A DNA stretch of 64,000 nucleotides. Origin: Chitinophagales bacterium. GTDB lineage: Bacteria > Bacteroidota > Bacteroidia > Chitinophagales > Chitinophagaceae. Of this stretch, positions 41,869 to 51,200 are shown in pieces (the first letter of the stretch is position 1; each line of letters starts with the position of its first letter). The stretch is from contig JAFLBL010000006.1 in NCBI GenBank assembly GCA_017303855.1, forward strand, positions 186,001 through 250,000, read 5' to 3'. A program made the position numbers and the translations under genes. The notes under the pieces are model-generated. The model worked only from the letters and a program-made list of their open reading frames with translations, was not told the origin of the DNA and did no database searches.

Positions 41869-41898
41869 CTAAGGTAAGGGAAAGTGAAAAAGTACCAA
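41869..41898 (-). promoter_or_regulatory. polA promoter, near-leaderless
   Basis: On the minus strand TTG (41898-41896), spacer 19, TACCTTAG (41876-41869, one mismatch to TAnnTTTG). Only four bases separate the -7 box from the ATG at 41864, so transcription would begin at or inside the start codon, unless another promoter lies upstream. Confidence 0.5.
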
Positions 41899-41938
41899 GA
41901 ACAGGGGATGCGGGGCGCTGAATAAAAAATATAAGCAA

Positions 41939-41969
41939 AAAAAAACCGGCGAAAGCCGGTTCTTTTTTT
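41939..41969. terminator. Intrinsic terminator after the 89-residue gene
   Basis: aaccggc-gaaa-gccggtt (41945-41962), with an A-run on the left and a T-run on the right. On the minus strand it terminates the gene at 41998-42267. Confidence 0.9.
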
Positions 41970-41997
41970 GCTTATAATGTTAACGCTGCTATGAGAC

Positions 41998-42267
41998 TTA
42001 GTTGATAGAAAGACGGAGAGCAGTATTGTCTTCAGTCTTTACTACGGGTTTCTGATCTTTGGAGATAACGGCAACGGCCGGTTCTGTTTTCTTTTCCTGT
42101 GCTGTAGTGTTATCAACCATAACCGTACCGCTGAATGCTTCAGTGGATGATTTTACGGGTGTGGTGGCGGCAATGGCTTTATCCCTGTGAATAAAATTCA
42201 GGTACAGCGCGAAGAACAAAAGGTTAAAGGCAAAGAAATTGGCGATTTTACGAACGCGTCTTTTCAT
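41998..42267 (-). CDS. Small single-pass membrane protein, unknown function
   Basis: 89 residues: MKRRVRKIANFFAFNLLFFALYLNFIHRDKAIA is a short basic N-terminus with a hydrophobic segment, then a Thr/Lys-rich tail. No family recognised. The start at 42267 is preferred because the 26 earlier in-frame residues (AFGKYPYYLS...) overlap the leader. It has its own promoter and terminator, so it is likely expressed. Confidence 0.62.
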   Translation of the reverse strand: MKRRVRKIANFFAFNLLFFALYLNFIHRDKAIAATTPVKSSTEAFSGTVMVDNTTAQEKKTEPAVAVISKDQKPVVKTEDNTALRLSIN

Positions 42268-42432
42268 AATAGATGTATTGGATTTTAATAAATTGGTTTC
42301 TCGGATAACAGTGCTAAGATAATAAGGGTATTTTCCGAAAGCCAAGATTCAGGCAGTCTATTTCAGTAAATCGGGCAGTAATACGCAGAGGAATATCGTA
42401 AATTTACGAGTCGTTACAGCTGTCAGCCTGTA

Positions 42433-42460
42433 CAAAGTTATTGTACCCGCTACCACGCAA
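42433..42460 (-). promoter_or_regulatory. Promoter downstream of uvrB
   Basis: On the minus strand TTG (42460-42458), a 17-bp spacer and TAACTTTG (42440-42433), a perfect -7 box. It would give the 89-residue gene a leader of about 160 nt. Confidence 0.6.
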
Positions 42461-42480
42461 CGCTACGAAGAAATTATATC

Positions 42481-44520
42481 TCAGGCTTTCATTTCTTCCA
42501 GTTTCTTCTGCATCAGGAACATTTCGTCTCTTAACCGTGCTGCTTCCATAAAATCCAGATCGCGTGCGGCTTTCTCCATTTCTTTTTTCACTTTTCCCAG
42601 TGCTTTTTCAAGTTGGGGTATGGTTTTGTATTCGGCCTGTTCCTCCGCTGCCACAGTTACCAGTTCTCCATCAGGGGCAATGGCATTCGGATCGGCGGGG
42701 TCATATCCTTTGATATCAAGAACGGAAGTCTGGGCAAATACATCTTTGGCGGATTTGCTGATGGTTTTCGGTGTAATGCCGTGCTCAATATTATACGCTA
42801 CCTGTTTTTCCCGGCGACGCGTGGTTTCATCAATGGTTTTACGCATACTGTCCGTCATTTTATCGGCGTAAAAAATCACGAGTCCGTTCACATTACGGGC
42901 GGCTCGTCCCGCGGTCTGCGTCAGTGATTTTTCATTGCGGAGAAATCCTTCCTTATCGGCATCCAGTATGGCTACGAGTGAAACCTCCGGCAGGTCAAGT
43001 CCTTCCCGCAGTAAGTTTACTCCTACCAGCACATCAATTTTACCCAGTCTGAGTTCTCTTAATATTTCCACCCGCTCCAATGTATCTACTTCACTGTGGA
43101 TATACTTTGATTTGATATTTATTTTGTGCAGGTACTTGTCCATTTCTTCCGCCATTCGTTTGGTGAGTGTGGTTACAAGCACCCGGTCACCCATTTTCAC
43201 CCGTTTGTCAATTTCATCCAGGAGGTCGTCAATCTGGTTGACACTCGGACGAATTTCAATAGGCGGATCAAGCAGGCCGGTCGGACGCACCACCTGTTCC
43301 ACCACGATACCTCCGCATTTCTCCAGCTCATAGTCATCCGGTGTGGCCGACACAAAAATGACCTGGTTGGTGAGTGATTCAAATTCATGAAAATTCAGGG
43401 GACGGTTATCCAGTGCTGAGGGCAGCCTAAATCCATAATCCACGAGGATCAGTTTGCGGCTGCGGTCACCGCCATACATGCCGCTCACCTGCGGAATGGT
43501 CTGGTGACTTTCATCAATCACCATCAGGAAGTCTTTCGGGAAATAATCCAGCAGGCAGAAGGGACGTGTGCCCGGGTTACGCCGGTCAAAGAAACGCGAA
43601 TAGTTTTCAATGCCGTTACAATACCCCAGTTCACGGATCATTTCAATATCATAGTTCACCCGTTCCGTGAGCCGTTGCGCTTCAATATATTTTCCCTCCC
43701 GTTTAAAATACTCCGCCTGTGCCGCCACTTCATCCTGTATCTCGTACAATACCTGTTGCAGAATATCCTTGGGGGCTACATAGAGATTGGCCGGAAAGAT
43801 GGCGGCATTCTCCATTTTCGCGATGCGTTTGGATGTAACCACGTCGATGCTTTCGATCTCTTCAATTTCATCACCGAAGAAAGTGATTCGGTAGCCATAG
43901 TCTACATAAGGCAGGTTGATATCCACGGTATCGCCTTTTACGCGAAACGTGCCGCGGTTAAACTCAAGCGTGGTGCGGTTGTATAAAGAATTTACCAGCG
44001 CATGCAGAAACGCCTGCCGCGAAATGGTTTCTCCCTTGCTGATCCGGATAATCCCGTTTTCATAATCCGTGGGGTTACCCATACCATAGATACAACTGAC
44101 GGATGCCACCACAATGATATCCCTTCTGCCGCTGAGCAGACTGGAAGTGGCCCGCAGCCGGAGTTTATCCAGTTCATCATTTATGCTCAGGTCTTTTTCG
44201 ATATAAACATCGGTAACGGGGAGATAGGCTTCGGGCTGGTAATAATCATAGTAGGAAACAAAATACTCCACGGCATTTTCCGGGAAGAACTGGCGGAATT
44301 CACCATACAACTGGGCCACCAGTGTTTTGTTATGTGTCAGGATCAGGGTTGGCCGTTGAGTCTGCTGTATTACATTGGCAATCGTGTAGGTTTTACCACT
44401 GCCGGTAACACCCAGCAGGGTTTGAAATTTTTCGCCTTCCAGCAGACCAGTTGTGAGTTGCTGAATGGCACCGGGCTGATCACCGGCGGGTGAAAAGGGA
44501 CTATGCAGTTTAAAGGCCAT
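42481..44520 (-). CDS. uvrB: Excinuclease ABC subunit B
   Basis: 679 residues, the damage-verifying subunit of nucleotide excision repair. Walker A GVTGSGKT (about 38-45), the beta-hairpin YYDYYQPEAYLP (about 92-103), Walker B-like DESHQTIPQVSGMYGG, the helicase VI motif QTAGRAARN, and the C-terminal UvrC-binding coiled coil (LEKALGKVKKEMEKAARDLDFMEAARLRDEM). The length and order are standard. The start MAFKLHSPFSPAGDQP fits the family. Confidence 0.98.
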   Translation of the reverse strand: MAFKLHSPFSPAGDQPGAIQQLTTGLLEGEKFQTLLGVTGSGKTYTIANVIQQTQRPTLILTHNKTLVAQLYGEFRQFFPENAVEYFVSYYDYYQPEAYLPVTDVYIEKDLSINDELDKLRLRATSSLLSGRRDIIVVASVSCIYGMGNPTDYENGIIRISKGETISRQAFLHALVNSLYNRTTLEFNRGTFRVKGDTVDINLPYVDYGYRITFFGDEIEEIESIDVVTSKRIAKMENAAIFPANLYVAPKDILQQVLYEIQDEVAAQAEYFKREGKYIEAQRLTERVNYDIEMIRELGYCNGIENYSRFFDRRNPGTRPFCLLDYFPKDFLMVIDESHQTIPQVSGMYGGDRSRKLILVDYGFRLPSALDNRPLNFHEFESLTNQVIFVSATPDDYELEKCGGIVVEQVVRPTGLLDPPIEIRPSVNQIDDLLDEIDKRVKMGDRVLVTTLTKRMAEEMDKYLHKINIKSKYIHSEVDTLERVEILRELRLGKIDVLVGVNLLREGLDLPEVSLVAILDADKEGFLRNEKSLTQTAGRAARNVNGLVIFYADKMTDSMRKTIDETTRRREKQVAYNIEHGITPKTISKSAKDVFAQTSVLDIKGYDPADPNAIAPDGELVTVAAEEQAEYKTIPQLEKALGKVKKEMEKAARDLDFMEAARLRDEMFLMQKKLEEMKA

Positions 44521-44577
44521 ACTGCAATTTAATCAACCTGATTCAGCCGGATGAACCGTTGCACAAAAAAGCCGTTC

Positions 44578-45030
44578 TTATTTCAGCTTTCTTTTTGTAT
44601 ATGCTGAATAGTCCGGCAGTAAAGCCGTGTATTCACTGTGCATCAGCGGGGAAGTGAGCAGAAAATCAGCAGTGGACCGGTCACAGGCCACGGGTATATT
44701 CCAGGTGGCCGCTACCCGCAGCAGGGCTTTGATATCGGGATCATGCGGCTGTGCTTCCATGGGATCCCAGAAAAAGATCAGCACATCAATTTTCCCTTCG
44801 GCAATAGCCGCGCCGATCTGCTGATCTCCACCGAGCGGACCGCTGAGAAAACAATGGACATCCTGGGAGAGGGCTTTTCCCAGCAGGGTGCCGGTGGTGC
44901 CGGTGGCATGGAGCTGGTGTTTTTTCAGGGCCTGCTTATTGTAGACAGCCCATTCCACGAGTTCTTTCTTTTTATGATCATGCGCTACGAGGGCGATGTT
45001 TTTTTTGTCTTGCATTTCACGGGTGTTCAT
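44578..45030 (-). CDS. mgsA: Methylglyoxal synthase
   Basis: 150 residues, converts dihydroxyacetone phosphate to methylglyoxal, a bypass of lower glycolysis. Motifs are IALVAHDHKKKELVEW, HATGTTGTLLG and LSGPLGGDQQIGA with the phosphate-binding and catalytic Asp, and FFWDPMEAQPHDPDIKALLR. The start may be 45030 or 45015 (MQDKKN); the first is given. Monocistronic. Confidence 0.94.
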   Translation of the reverse strand: MNTREMQDKKNIALVAHDHKKKELVEWAVYNKQALKKHQLHATGTTGTLLGKALSQDVHCFLSGPLGGDQQIGAAIAEGKIDVLIFFWDPMEAQPHDPDIKALLRVAATWNIPVACDRSTADFLLTSPLMHSEYTALLPDYSAYTKRKLK

Positions 45031-45150
45031 GTAGGGAATGTATGAATTATTTGTGAGGTAACTGTTATGGGGTGAGTGGTGAGTGGATTAATAGTGAAAG
45101 AGGGGGAGATAAGGGAATTCCTGTGAGTTAGTTTCAGCGGTTTACTTGTA

Positions 45151-45180
45151 TCCTCTGCGCTCTCTGCGACCTCCGCGGTT
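45151..45180. repeat. Short CTCTGCG repeat phrase
   Basis: tcctctgcgctctctgcgacctccgcgg holds three degenerate copies of ctctgcg with 9-10 bp period. It lies in a 229-bp intergenic region with no gene. Confidence 0.6.
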
Positions 45181-45204
45181 ATTAAATTATTATGGGTAAA
45201 AAGA

Positions 45205-45237
45205 ATCCGGCTCCTTTTCAGGAAGCCGGACCTTTTT
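45205..45237. terminator. Bidirectional terminator
   Basis: tccggctcct pairs with aggaagccgga (one bulge) with A-run left and T-run right. It ends the YceI transcript on the minus strand. Confidence 0.8.
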
Positions 45238-45259
45238 ATGTCAGAACAATGCAATTGCC

Positions 45260-45808
45260 TTATTTCAATTCTGCACTTACTGTGATTTTAGGCTCAGTGG
45301 CAATCTTACCTGCATCAATAGGCGCTCCGGTGATACCGTAGTCGGCCAGTTTGATGGTGAAAGACGCGCTGGTTTTGATGGCACCGCCGGCAACCACTTC
45401 GATGGTAGCGTTTGTGTTTACGGGTTTGGTTACATCTTTTACAGTCAGTTCGCCGCTTACAGGTACTGTGTAGGTACCGGGTTTGTCAAACTTTACTTTA
45501 GAGAGATCACTCAGTTTACCTACGAATGTGAACGTGGGGAATTTGGCGGAGTTCAGCCATTTTTCTCCATTAAAATGATCCTGGATCATTTCGTTGGTAA
45601 AGGCGAAGTTCTTTACAGTGGCTTCAAAACCGATCTGGCCGTTCTTGGTGTTCAGTTCACCTACTACAGTTTTGTTATCGGCTTTGGGTAAAGCGTCTTT
45701 GGGAGTAGTGGCATCAAAAGAAACCGTGGCAGAACTTGTTTTTTTCACTTGTGCGAAAACAGAAGCGGATACGGTTACCAGTGAAAGGATCAGGAATACT
45801 TTTTTCAT
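45260..45808 (-). CDS. YceI-family periplasmic protein
   Basis: 182 residues: signal peptide MKKVFLILSLVTVSASVFAQ, then an extended lipocalin-like fold that binds polyisoprenoids in TT1927b (VSFDATTPKDALPKADNK, SAKFPTFTFVGKL, PVSGELTVKDVTKPV, FTIKLADYGITGAP). The start at 45808 opens on the signal peptide. It lies 31 bp after the tRNA_anti-like gene and is probably in one transcript with it. Confidence 0.92.
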   Translation of the reverse strand: MKKVFLILSLVTVSASVFAQVKKTSSATVSFDATTPKDALPKADNKTVVGELNTKNGQIGFEATVKNFAFTNEMIQDHFNGEKWLNSAKFPTFTFVGKLSDLSKVKFDKPGTYTVPVSGELTVKDVTKPVNTNATIEVVAGGAIKTSASFTIKLADYGITGAPIDAGKIATEPKITVSAELK

Positions 45809-45839
45809 GTTTATTGTTTTTGTTTGGTTTGTTGACATT

Positions 45840-46730
45840 TTATTTATTAATAGCAGAACGTTTAAAAGAGATTACCGTGGCCTGACGCAGCCGGCTGAAA
45901 ATACCACCGCTGCAGGATGCTTTGATGGAAACCGTTTCGCCTGCAGTGAGTTTTTTTGCGGCGGCCACATCTTCCGCCTGGAAATCAAAGATGGCATAGG
46001 AGCCTGATGTACTGTCCGTGAATTTTACATTTACGGTACTGTCCACCGCTTCCAGCTCGGATATAACTCCATTTACCACGAGTATCTTATCCGTGTATTT
46101 GGCATTGGCCGCACTATCTCCTGTTACAAACTCACGGATCAGTTCATCCGCATTTACTGTATAGGCGGGTTTTTCTTTTTTGGTACTGGAAAAAGTGGAA
46201 TTCTCCAGCTCATGACTGATATATTTAAAACTGCCGAAGGAAAGGGCCGGGCCAATCAGGATAAAAAAGAATTTTAAAAACGGGGAAAATGAACGCGCGG
46301 AGGCGATAAACAAGATAGCTGCAATGGCTTGTATGTACAGGAAAGGTTGTAACATACCCGTTAGCCCGTTGCCGACACCCAGGTCCAGCAGTGTATTGCT
46401 GAATACAATATATACAGTAACCAGTGAAAGCGAAAGTACACCGGCAATAATGGCCATGAGACCGGCTTTTTTCCCTTTGGCATGCAGATAGGCCGCCAAC
46501 AAAGTGAGAACCGGGATCAGCCAGAAAATGTAAAAGGTAAAACTGAATTGCGGATAGGGATTGTCCAGTCCGAATTTATCAGCGGAAACAGCAAAGAAGT
46601 TCCCGGCAGGAAATTCCATGCCCGCCAGTTTACTATCCTCCCATTTTACCCAGGGAAGAAAGAAGGAAACCAACAGGACGGCAGCCGCCAGCAGGTGGAC
46701 AGGATTTTTCGATGTGTTTGCTTGTGTCAT
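45840..46730 (-). CDS. Membrane protein with C-terminal tRNA_anti-like OB domain
   Basis: 296 residues: five or six TM helices (LLAAAVLLVSFFLPWV, FSFTFYIFWLIPVLTLLAAYL, GLMAIIAGVLSLSLVTVYIVF and others, about 13-190), then a soluble OB fold (ELIREFVTGDSAANAKYTDKILVVNGVISELEAVD..VNVKFTDSTSGSYAIFDF, about 205-290) of the tRNA_anti-like family. Ligand unknown. The start at 46730 (MTQANTSK) avoids 17 unlikely residues upstream. Followed by yceI. Confidence 0.8.
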   Translation of the reverse strand: MTQANTSKNPVHLLAAAVLLVSFFLPWVKWEDSKLAGMEFPAGNFFAVSADKFGLDNPYPQFSFTFYIFWLIPVLTLLAAYLHAKGKKAGLMAIIAGVLSLSLVTVYIVFSNTLLDLGVGNGLTGMLQPFLYIQAIAAILFIASARSFSPFLKFFFILIGPALSFGSFKYISHELENSTFSSTKKEKPAYTVNADELIREFVTGDSAANAKYTDKILVVNGVISELEAVDSTVNVKFTDSTSGSYAIFDFQAEDVAAAKKLTAGETVSIKASCSGGIFSRLRQATVISFKRSAINK

Positions 46731-46924
46731 ACAGTTGCTAAAACGATCCGGTAACCAACTTGGTTGCGAATCGTAAAACAAATATACAATGTTTAAACAT
46801 TGAAATGATTATTTTATGTGTAAAAATTTTGTGAAGAAGCGGTACAGGCATCAGTTGTGTGATTGGGCCGAACACCTTATGTGTTGATTTGAAGAAGGTT
46901 GGGTTGAATTGTATGAAAAGATAA

Positions 46925-46948
46925 GGGGCCGTATCAGTGATACAGCCC
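46925..46948 (-). terminator. Hairpin downstream of recA
   Basis: ggggc-cgtatca-g-tgatac-agcccc forms a stem. The downstream side on the minus strand is TTATCTTTT, a weak U-tract. Confidence 0.6.
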
Positions 46949-46986
46949 CACACTTACTAACCCATTAAATTTATAGACAATGTGGC

Positions 46987-48018
46987 TTATACAGCCTGCA
47001 TTTCCTTGATCTTTTCCCGGATTTTACCCTCAATCTCTTTGGCGAGTTCCGGGTTATCCACCAGGAGTTGTTTTACCGAGTCGCGGCCCTGTCCCAGTTT
47101 ATCATTGTTGTAGCTGTACCAGCTGCCGCTTTTTTGTACCACACCCAGTTCGGTACCCATATCGATGATTTCCCCGTTTTTGGAAATACCTTCTCCGAAA
47201 ATGATATCGAATTCAGCTGCCCGGAAAGGAGGGGCTACTTTATTCTTCACCACTTTTACTTTTACGTGGTTACCGATGGCTTCATCGCCGTCTTTTACCT
47301 GTTGCGTACGACGGATATCAAGACGAACGGAAGCATAGAATTTTAAGGCATTACCCCCGGTGGTGGTTTCCGGGTTTCCAAACATTACCCCGATTTTTTC
47401 ACGAAGCTGATTGATGAAAATGCAAATAGTATTTGTTTTGGCGATGGTGGCCGTAAGCTTACGCAATGCCTGGCTCATCAGCCTTGCATGCAGTCCCATT
47501 TTACTATCACCCATTTCTCCTTCCAGTTCGCTTTTGGGAACCAGGGCGGCCACAGAGTCAATCACCACTACATCCAACGCACCGGACAGGATCAGGCGAT
47601 CAGCGATTTCCAGGGCCTGTTCACCATAATCCGGTTGAGAAATCAGCAGATTGTCTACATCCACGCCCAGTTTCTTAGCATAGCTGCTGTCAAATGCATG
47701 TTCCGCGTCAATAAAAGCACACATGCCGCCTTTCTTCTGGGCTTCGGCAATGACATGGGTGGCAATTGTCGTTTTACCGGAAGACTCAGGTCCGTAGATC
47801 TCTACCACGCGGCCACGGGGAAGACCGCCTATACCCAGGGCCACATCCAGGCCAATGGATCCGGTGGAAATCACTTCCTGTTCTACTTCGGCCCGTTCAT
47901 TCATCATCATCACACTACCCTTGCCATAATCCTTCTCAATCTTATCCATAGTAAGCTTGAGCGCTTTCAGTTTTTCGGAGTTTGCTGACATATCTGTTGA
48001 TTTTTCTTGTTTTGCCAT
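46987..48018 (-). CDS. recA: RecA recombinase
   Basis: 343 residues. Walker A is GPESSGKT (about 74-81), Walker [16 protein letters not shown], loop L1 [21 protein letters not shown], and loop L2 [29 protein letters not shown]. Catalyses strand exchange and LexA cleavage. The N-terminus [21 protein letters not shown] is given by the first ATG, five bases beyond a TAATTTTG box and palindrome. Confidence 0.98.
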   Translation of the reverse strand: MAKQEKSTDMSANSEKLKALKLTMDKIEKDYGKGSVMMMNERAEVEQEVISTGSIGLDVALGIGGLPRGRVVEIYGPESSGKTTIATHVIAEAQKKGGMCAFIDAEHAFDSSYAKKLGVDVDNLLISQPDYGEQALEIADRLILSGALDVVVIDSVAALVPKSELEGEMGDSKMGLHARLMSQALRKLTATIAKTNTICIFINQLREKIGVMFGNPETTTGGNALKFYASVRLDIRRTQQVKDGDEAIGNHVKVKVVKNKVAPPFRAAEFDIIFGEGISKNGEIIDMGTELGVVQKSGSWYSYNNDKLGQGRDSVKQLLVDNPELAKEIEGKIREKIKEMQAV

Positions 48019-48022
48019 TTTT

Positions 48023-48047
48023 CAAAATTAGCGGAACCGTGTTCCGC
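48023..48047 (-). promoter_or_regulatory. recA promoter with LexA-box-like palindrome
   Basis: TAATTTTG (48030-48023 on the minus strand) is a perfect -7 box; directly upstream gcggaac-cgt-gttccgc (48031-48047) is a perfect 17-bp palindrome. The core GAAC-N3-GTTC is one base shorter than the Gram-positive LexA box GAAC-N4-GTTC. A repressor here would cover the core promoter. Confidence 0.6.
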
Positions 48048-48231
48048 GGGTGTAAAAACTAATTAACATTCAAAACTAAAACATTTAGCAAGAAAAAACT
48101 AATATTTTTTGGATTATTTTTCCCGGGCTTTCTGTTTTTTTTCTGCCGGCCACCTGTTGTTTTCACCAAATTACCCTGCTAAGGGTAGTGCTTCATCCCG
48201 CATTATTCACTATTTTTTCAAAAATTTTCCC

Positions 48232-51200
48232 ATGCTTAGCCGGTTGATGCTTTCCCTGTTTTTTATCTGCTCCCTGTTTGTCCGGGTCACCGCACAGCAA
48301 CCAAAACTGGTATTGCCTGTATCCAGTACCAATAAACTGGAGGCCATGAAACTGAGTCCCGATGGCCGGTATGCCATCAGTGCGGACCTGGATGGCGTGG
48401 TGAAATGCTGGGACGCGGCCAGCGGGAAACTGGTACAGACTTTTCAGCATGACGGGGCTACCGATGTGGCCATTACGCCGGATAACCGGTATCTGGTTTC
48501 AGGCGGACTGGATCAACTGCTACGGGTATGGGATCTTGAAACCGGTATACTTTATAAGACATTAAGTGAACATAAGACTGCACTTACATTGGTAAATATC
48601 CGGACCGATGGCAAATGGATGGCAACAGCCGATCAATCGGGAACGGTTTGTCTGTGGGATCTTACTCAATGGACATTGGTCAACAGCTATGTCACGGATG
48701 CCGGTTTTCCCGGGGCACTTGAATTTGCCGGTATGCAACCCTGGCTGGCCCTGGCTGCCACGAAGAATATCTATATATTATCTATGGATAAAAAGACTTT
48801 CCGGCTGATCGGCGGGCACACGGATAAAGTACATAGTCTTGAAATTTCACCGGATGGCCGGCAGCTGTTATCCGGCTCATGGGATAATACAGCCGCACTC
48901 CGTGATGTGGAAACCGGAACCTTACTGGCCACCTATACAGGGCATACCAACTCCGTATTTGATGCACAATTCAGTCCCGATGGCAAAACCGTAGCCACGG
49001 CTGCTAATGATAATACTATCCGGATATGGGACAGGCAAACGGGTCGTGCCCTGTCCGTATTTAACGGGCATGATGATTGGGTAACGAAAATCCGTTTTAC
49101 AACTGATGGTAAAAAACTGATCAGCACCTCCTTTGATAATACGGCCGGTATCTGGACCTATCCGGAAGGCAAGCTGCTTTACCGGCTCGAAGGACATACG
49201 GATGATCTGTATTTTCTTTCCCTCAATGAAAAAACGGGAAGAATTGTTGTCGGGTCTTATGATAATGATATCAGCAGCTGGGATATGCGTACGGGAAAAA
49301 TGGATTTCCGTTTCGGGATTCACAATGAAAAAATAACATCGGTAGCCCAGTCAAACAGCGGCCGCTATACTGCGATCACGTACCGTGACGGACGGATTAA
49401 AGTGATTGACTTATTAACGGGGAAGCTCACCCTGAATATTAACGGGCACAGCGACTGGGCCCTGGCAGCCGTATTCAATCTTTCTGATTCCATCCTGTTT
49501 ACCATGGGCGCCGACAACCGGCTTAAAGCCTGGAGCCTGCCGCAGGGAAAGCTCCTGGCCGATTCAAAAGGCGATGCCGGATCCGTGGATGCCTACCTGA
49601 TGCTTAGCCGTGACGGCAAACAACTGGTGAGTTTCGGCGGTAAGACACTTTCCGTTTTTGATCTGGAAAAAGGAACCCGCAGTACCCGGGCCAGCAGCAG
49701 TGGATTTTTCAGTAAACCGGTACTGAGTCCCTCCGGAAAGTATATAGCCGAAGTAAATGAATCGGCGATCACCGTTTACTCCACGGCGGATGGCAAACCG
49801 GTAAACCGCTTTGCTGTTACCGGCCGCAATCCGTCAGCTTTTTTCTTCAGTTCGGATGACAGGGAACTGATTTGTGCGGATAAAACGGTAAAAGTATTCC
49901 TGCTGCAACCGGGGGATACCAGTCTGCGCCGGGAAGCGTTTACCGGGGGAGGGCAGGATATTTACCGGGCCGCCTGGCTGGATGAAGCCGCGGGGAAACT
50001 GATGGTAACAGATACCCTTATGCGCGTTTTTGTACTGGATCGTCATAGCTGGAAAAAGGAAGCTTTGTTCACGCCGGCTTCTCTCTTACCGGAAGTGGAT
50101 AAGTACCGTTTTGCCAGGCTGACGATTTCACCTGACAGGCAATACCTGTTATCGGACCATGGCCGGTATTTCCGGTTGTGGCGGATTGCGGATGGCCGTC
50201 ACCTCGGTCGCTTTGATGGCGATGACGCCTGCTTTATACCGGGTACAGACAGGCTCCTGATAAGTGTAAACGGGGCACTGAATATTTATGATGAAAAAAC
50301 CGGCGGACTGGTCTATACCCATTTTATCGCCGGCGAACAGGATTATATTGTAATGGATGGCGAGGGACGCTTTGACGGCACGGAACTGGCTCGTCGCTAT
50401 TTATATTTCACCTGCGGGAAAGAGATTGTCGAACTGGAAAGTCTGAAAGACCAGCTCTGGGTACCGGGTCTTGTATCGCGGATGATGCAGGGAGAGCAAA
50501 TACAAACCCGGAAACTGTCGGAGCTGGATATATGCGGACAAAGCCCGTTGGTAGAGAATAAATCCGACGCCACGCATTATATTTTTTCAGTAAAGCCCCG
50601 CAAAGGCGGGCTTGGTGAAACGGTAATGCTGATCAACGGAATTGAATACAAGCGCTTCTCCCCAGCCGGATTGAAGCGTAATCAGGATGCCTATGAACTC
50701 AGGCTGCCCCGCGCCGCTGTTGCGGATTTGTTACTCAGCGGGCAGTCCAACCAGGTGCTGGTAAAAGCATTCAGCAGCAGTAACAGTATTTCCTCGCGCG
50801 GACTGATACTGAACGAAGAAAAAGCGAAAGCAGCGACGGCGGCACCCCGCTTATTTGCCCTGATGGTAGGCGTTAGTGACTATAAAGGAGAAGAACTGGA
50901 TTTAAAATACGCGGCAAAGGATGCAGCGGATATTTCAGCGGCACTGGGTATTGCGGCACGCAAGCTGCTAAACCGCGACGGGAAAGAGCATGTGTTTATG
51001 TATAACCTCACCACCGGCTCCGACCGGATGGCGATGCCGGAGAAAGCGGCCATCCGGAAAACCCTGGAGGATATCGGGAAGAAAGCAGGGGCCAATGATA
51101 TTGTCCTGATTTTCTTTGCCGGTCATGGTGTGATGGAAGGAGAGAAGAAACAGTTTTATTTCCTCACATCGGCCGCCTCAAAGCTCAGTGCGGCGGAATC

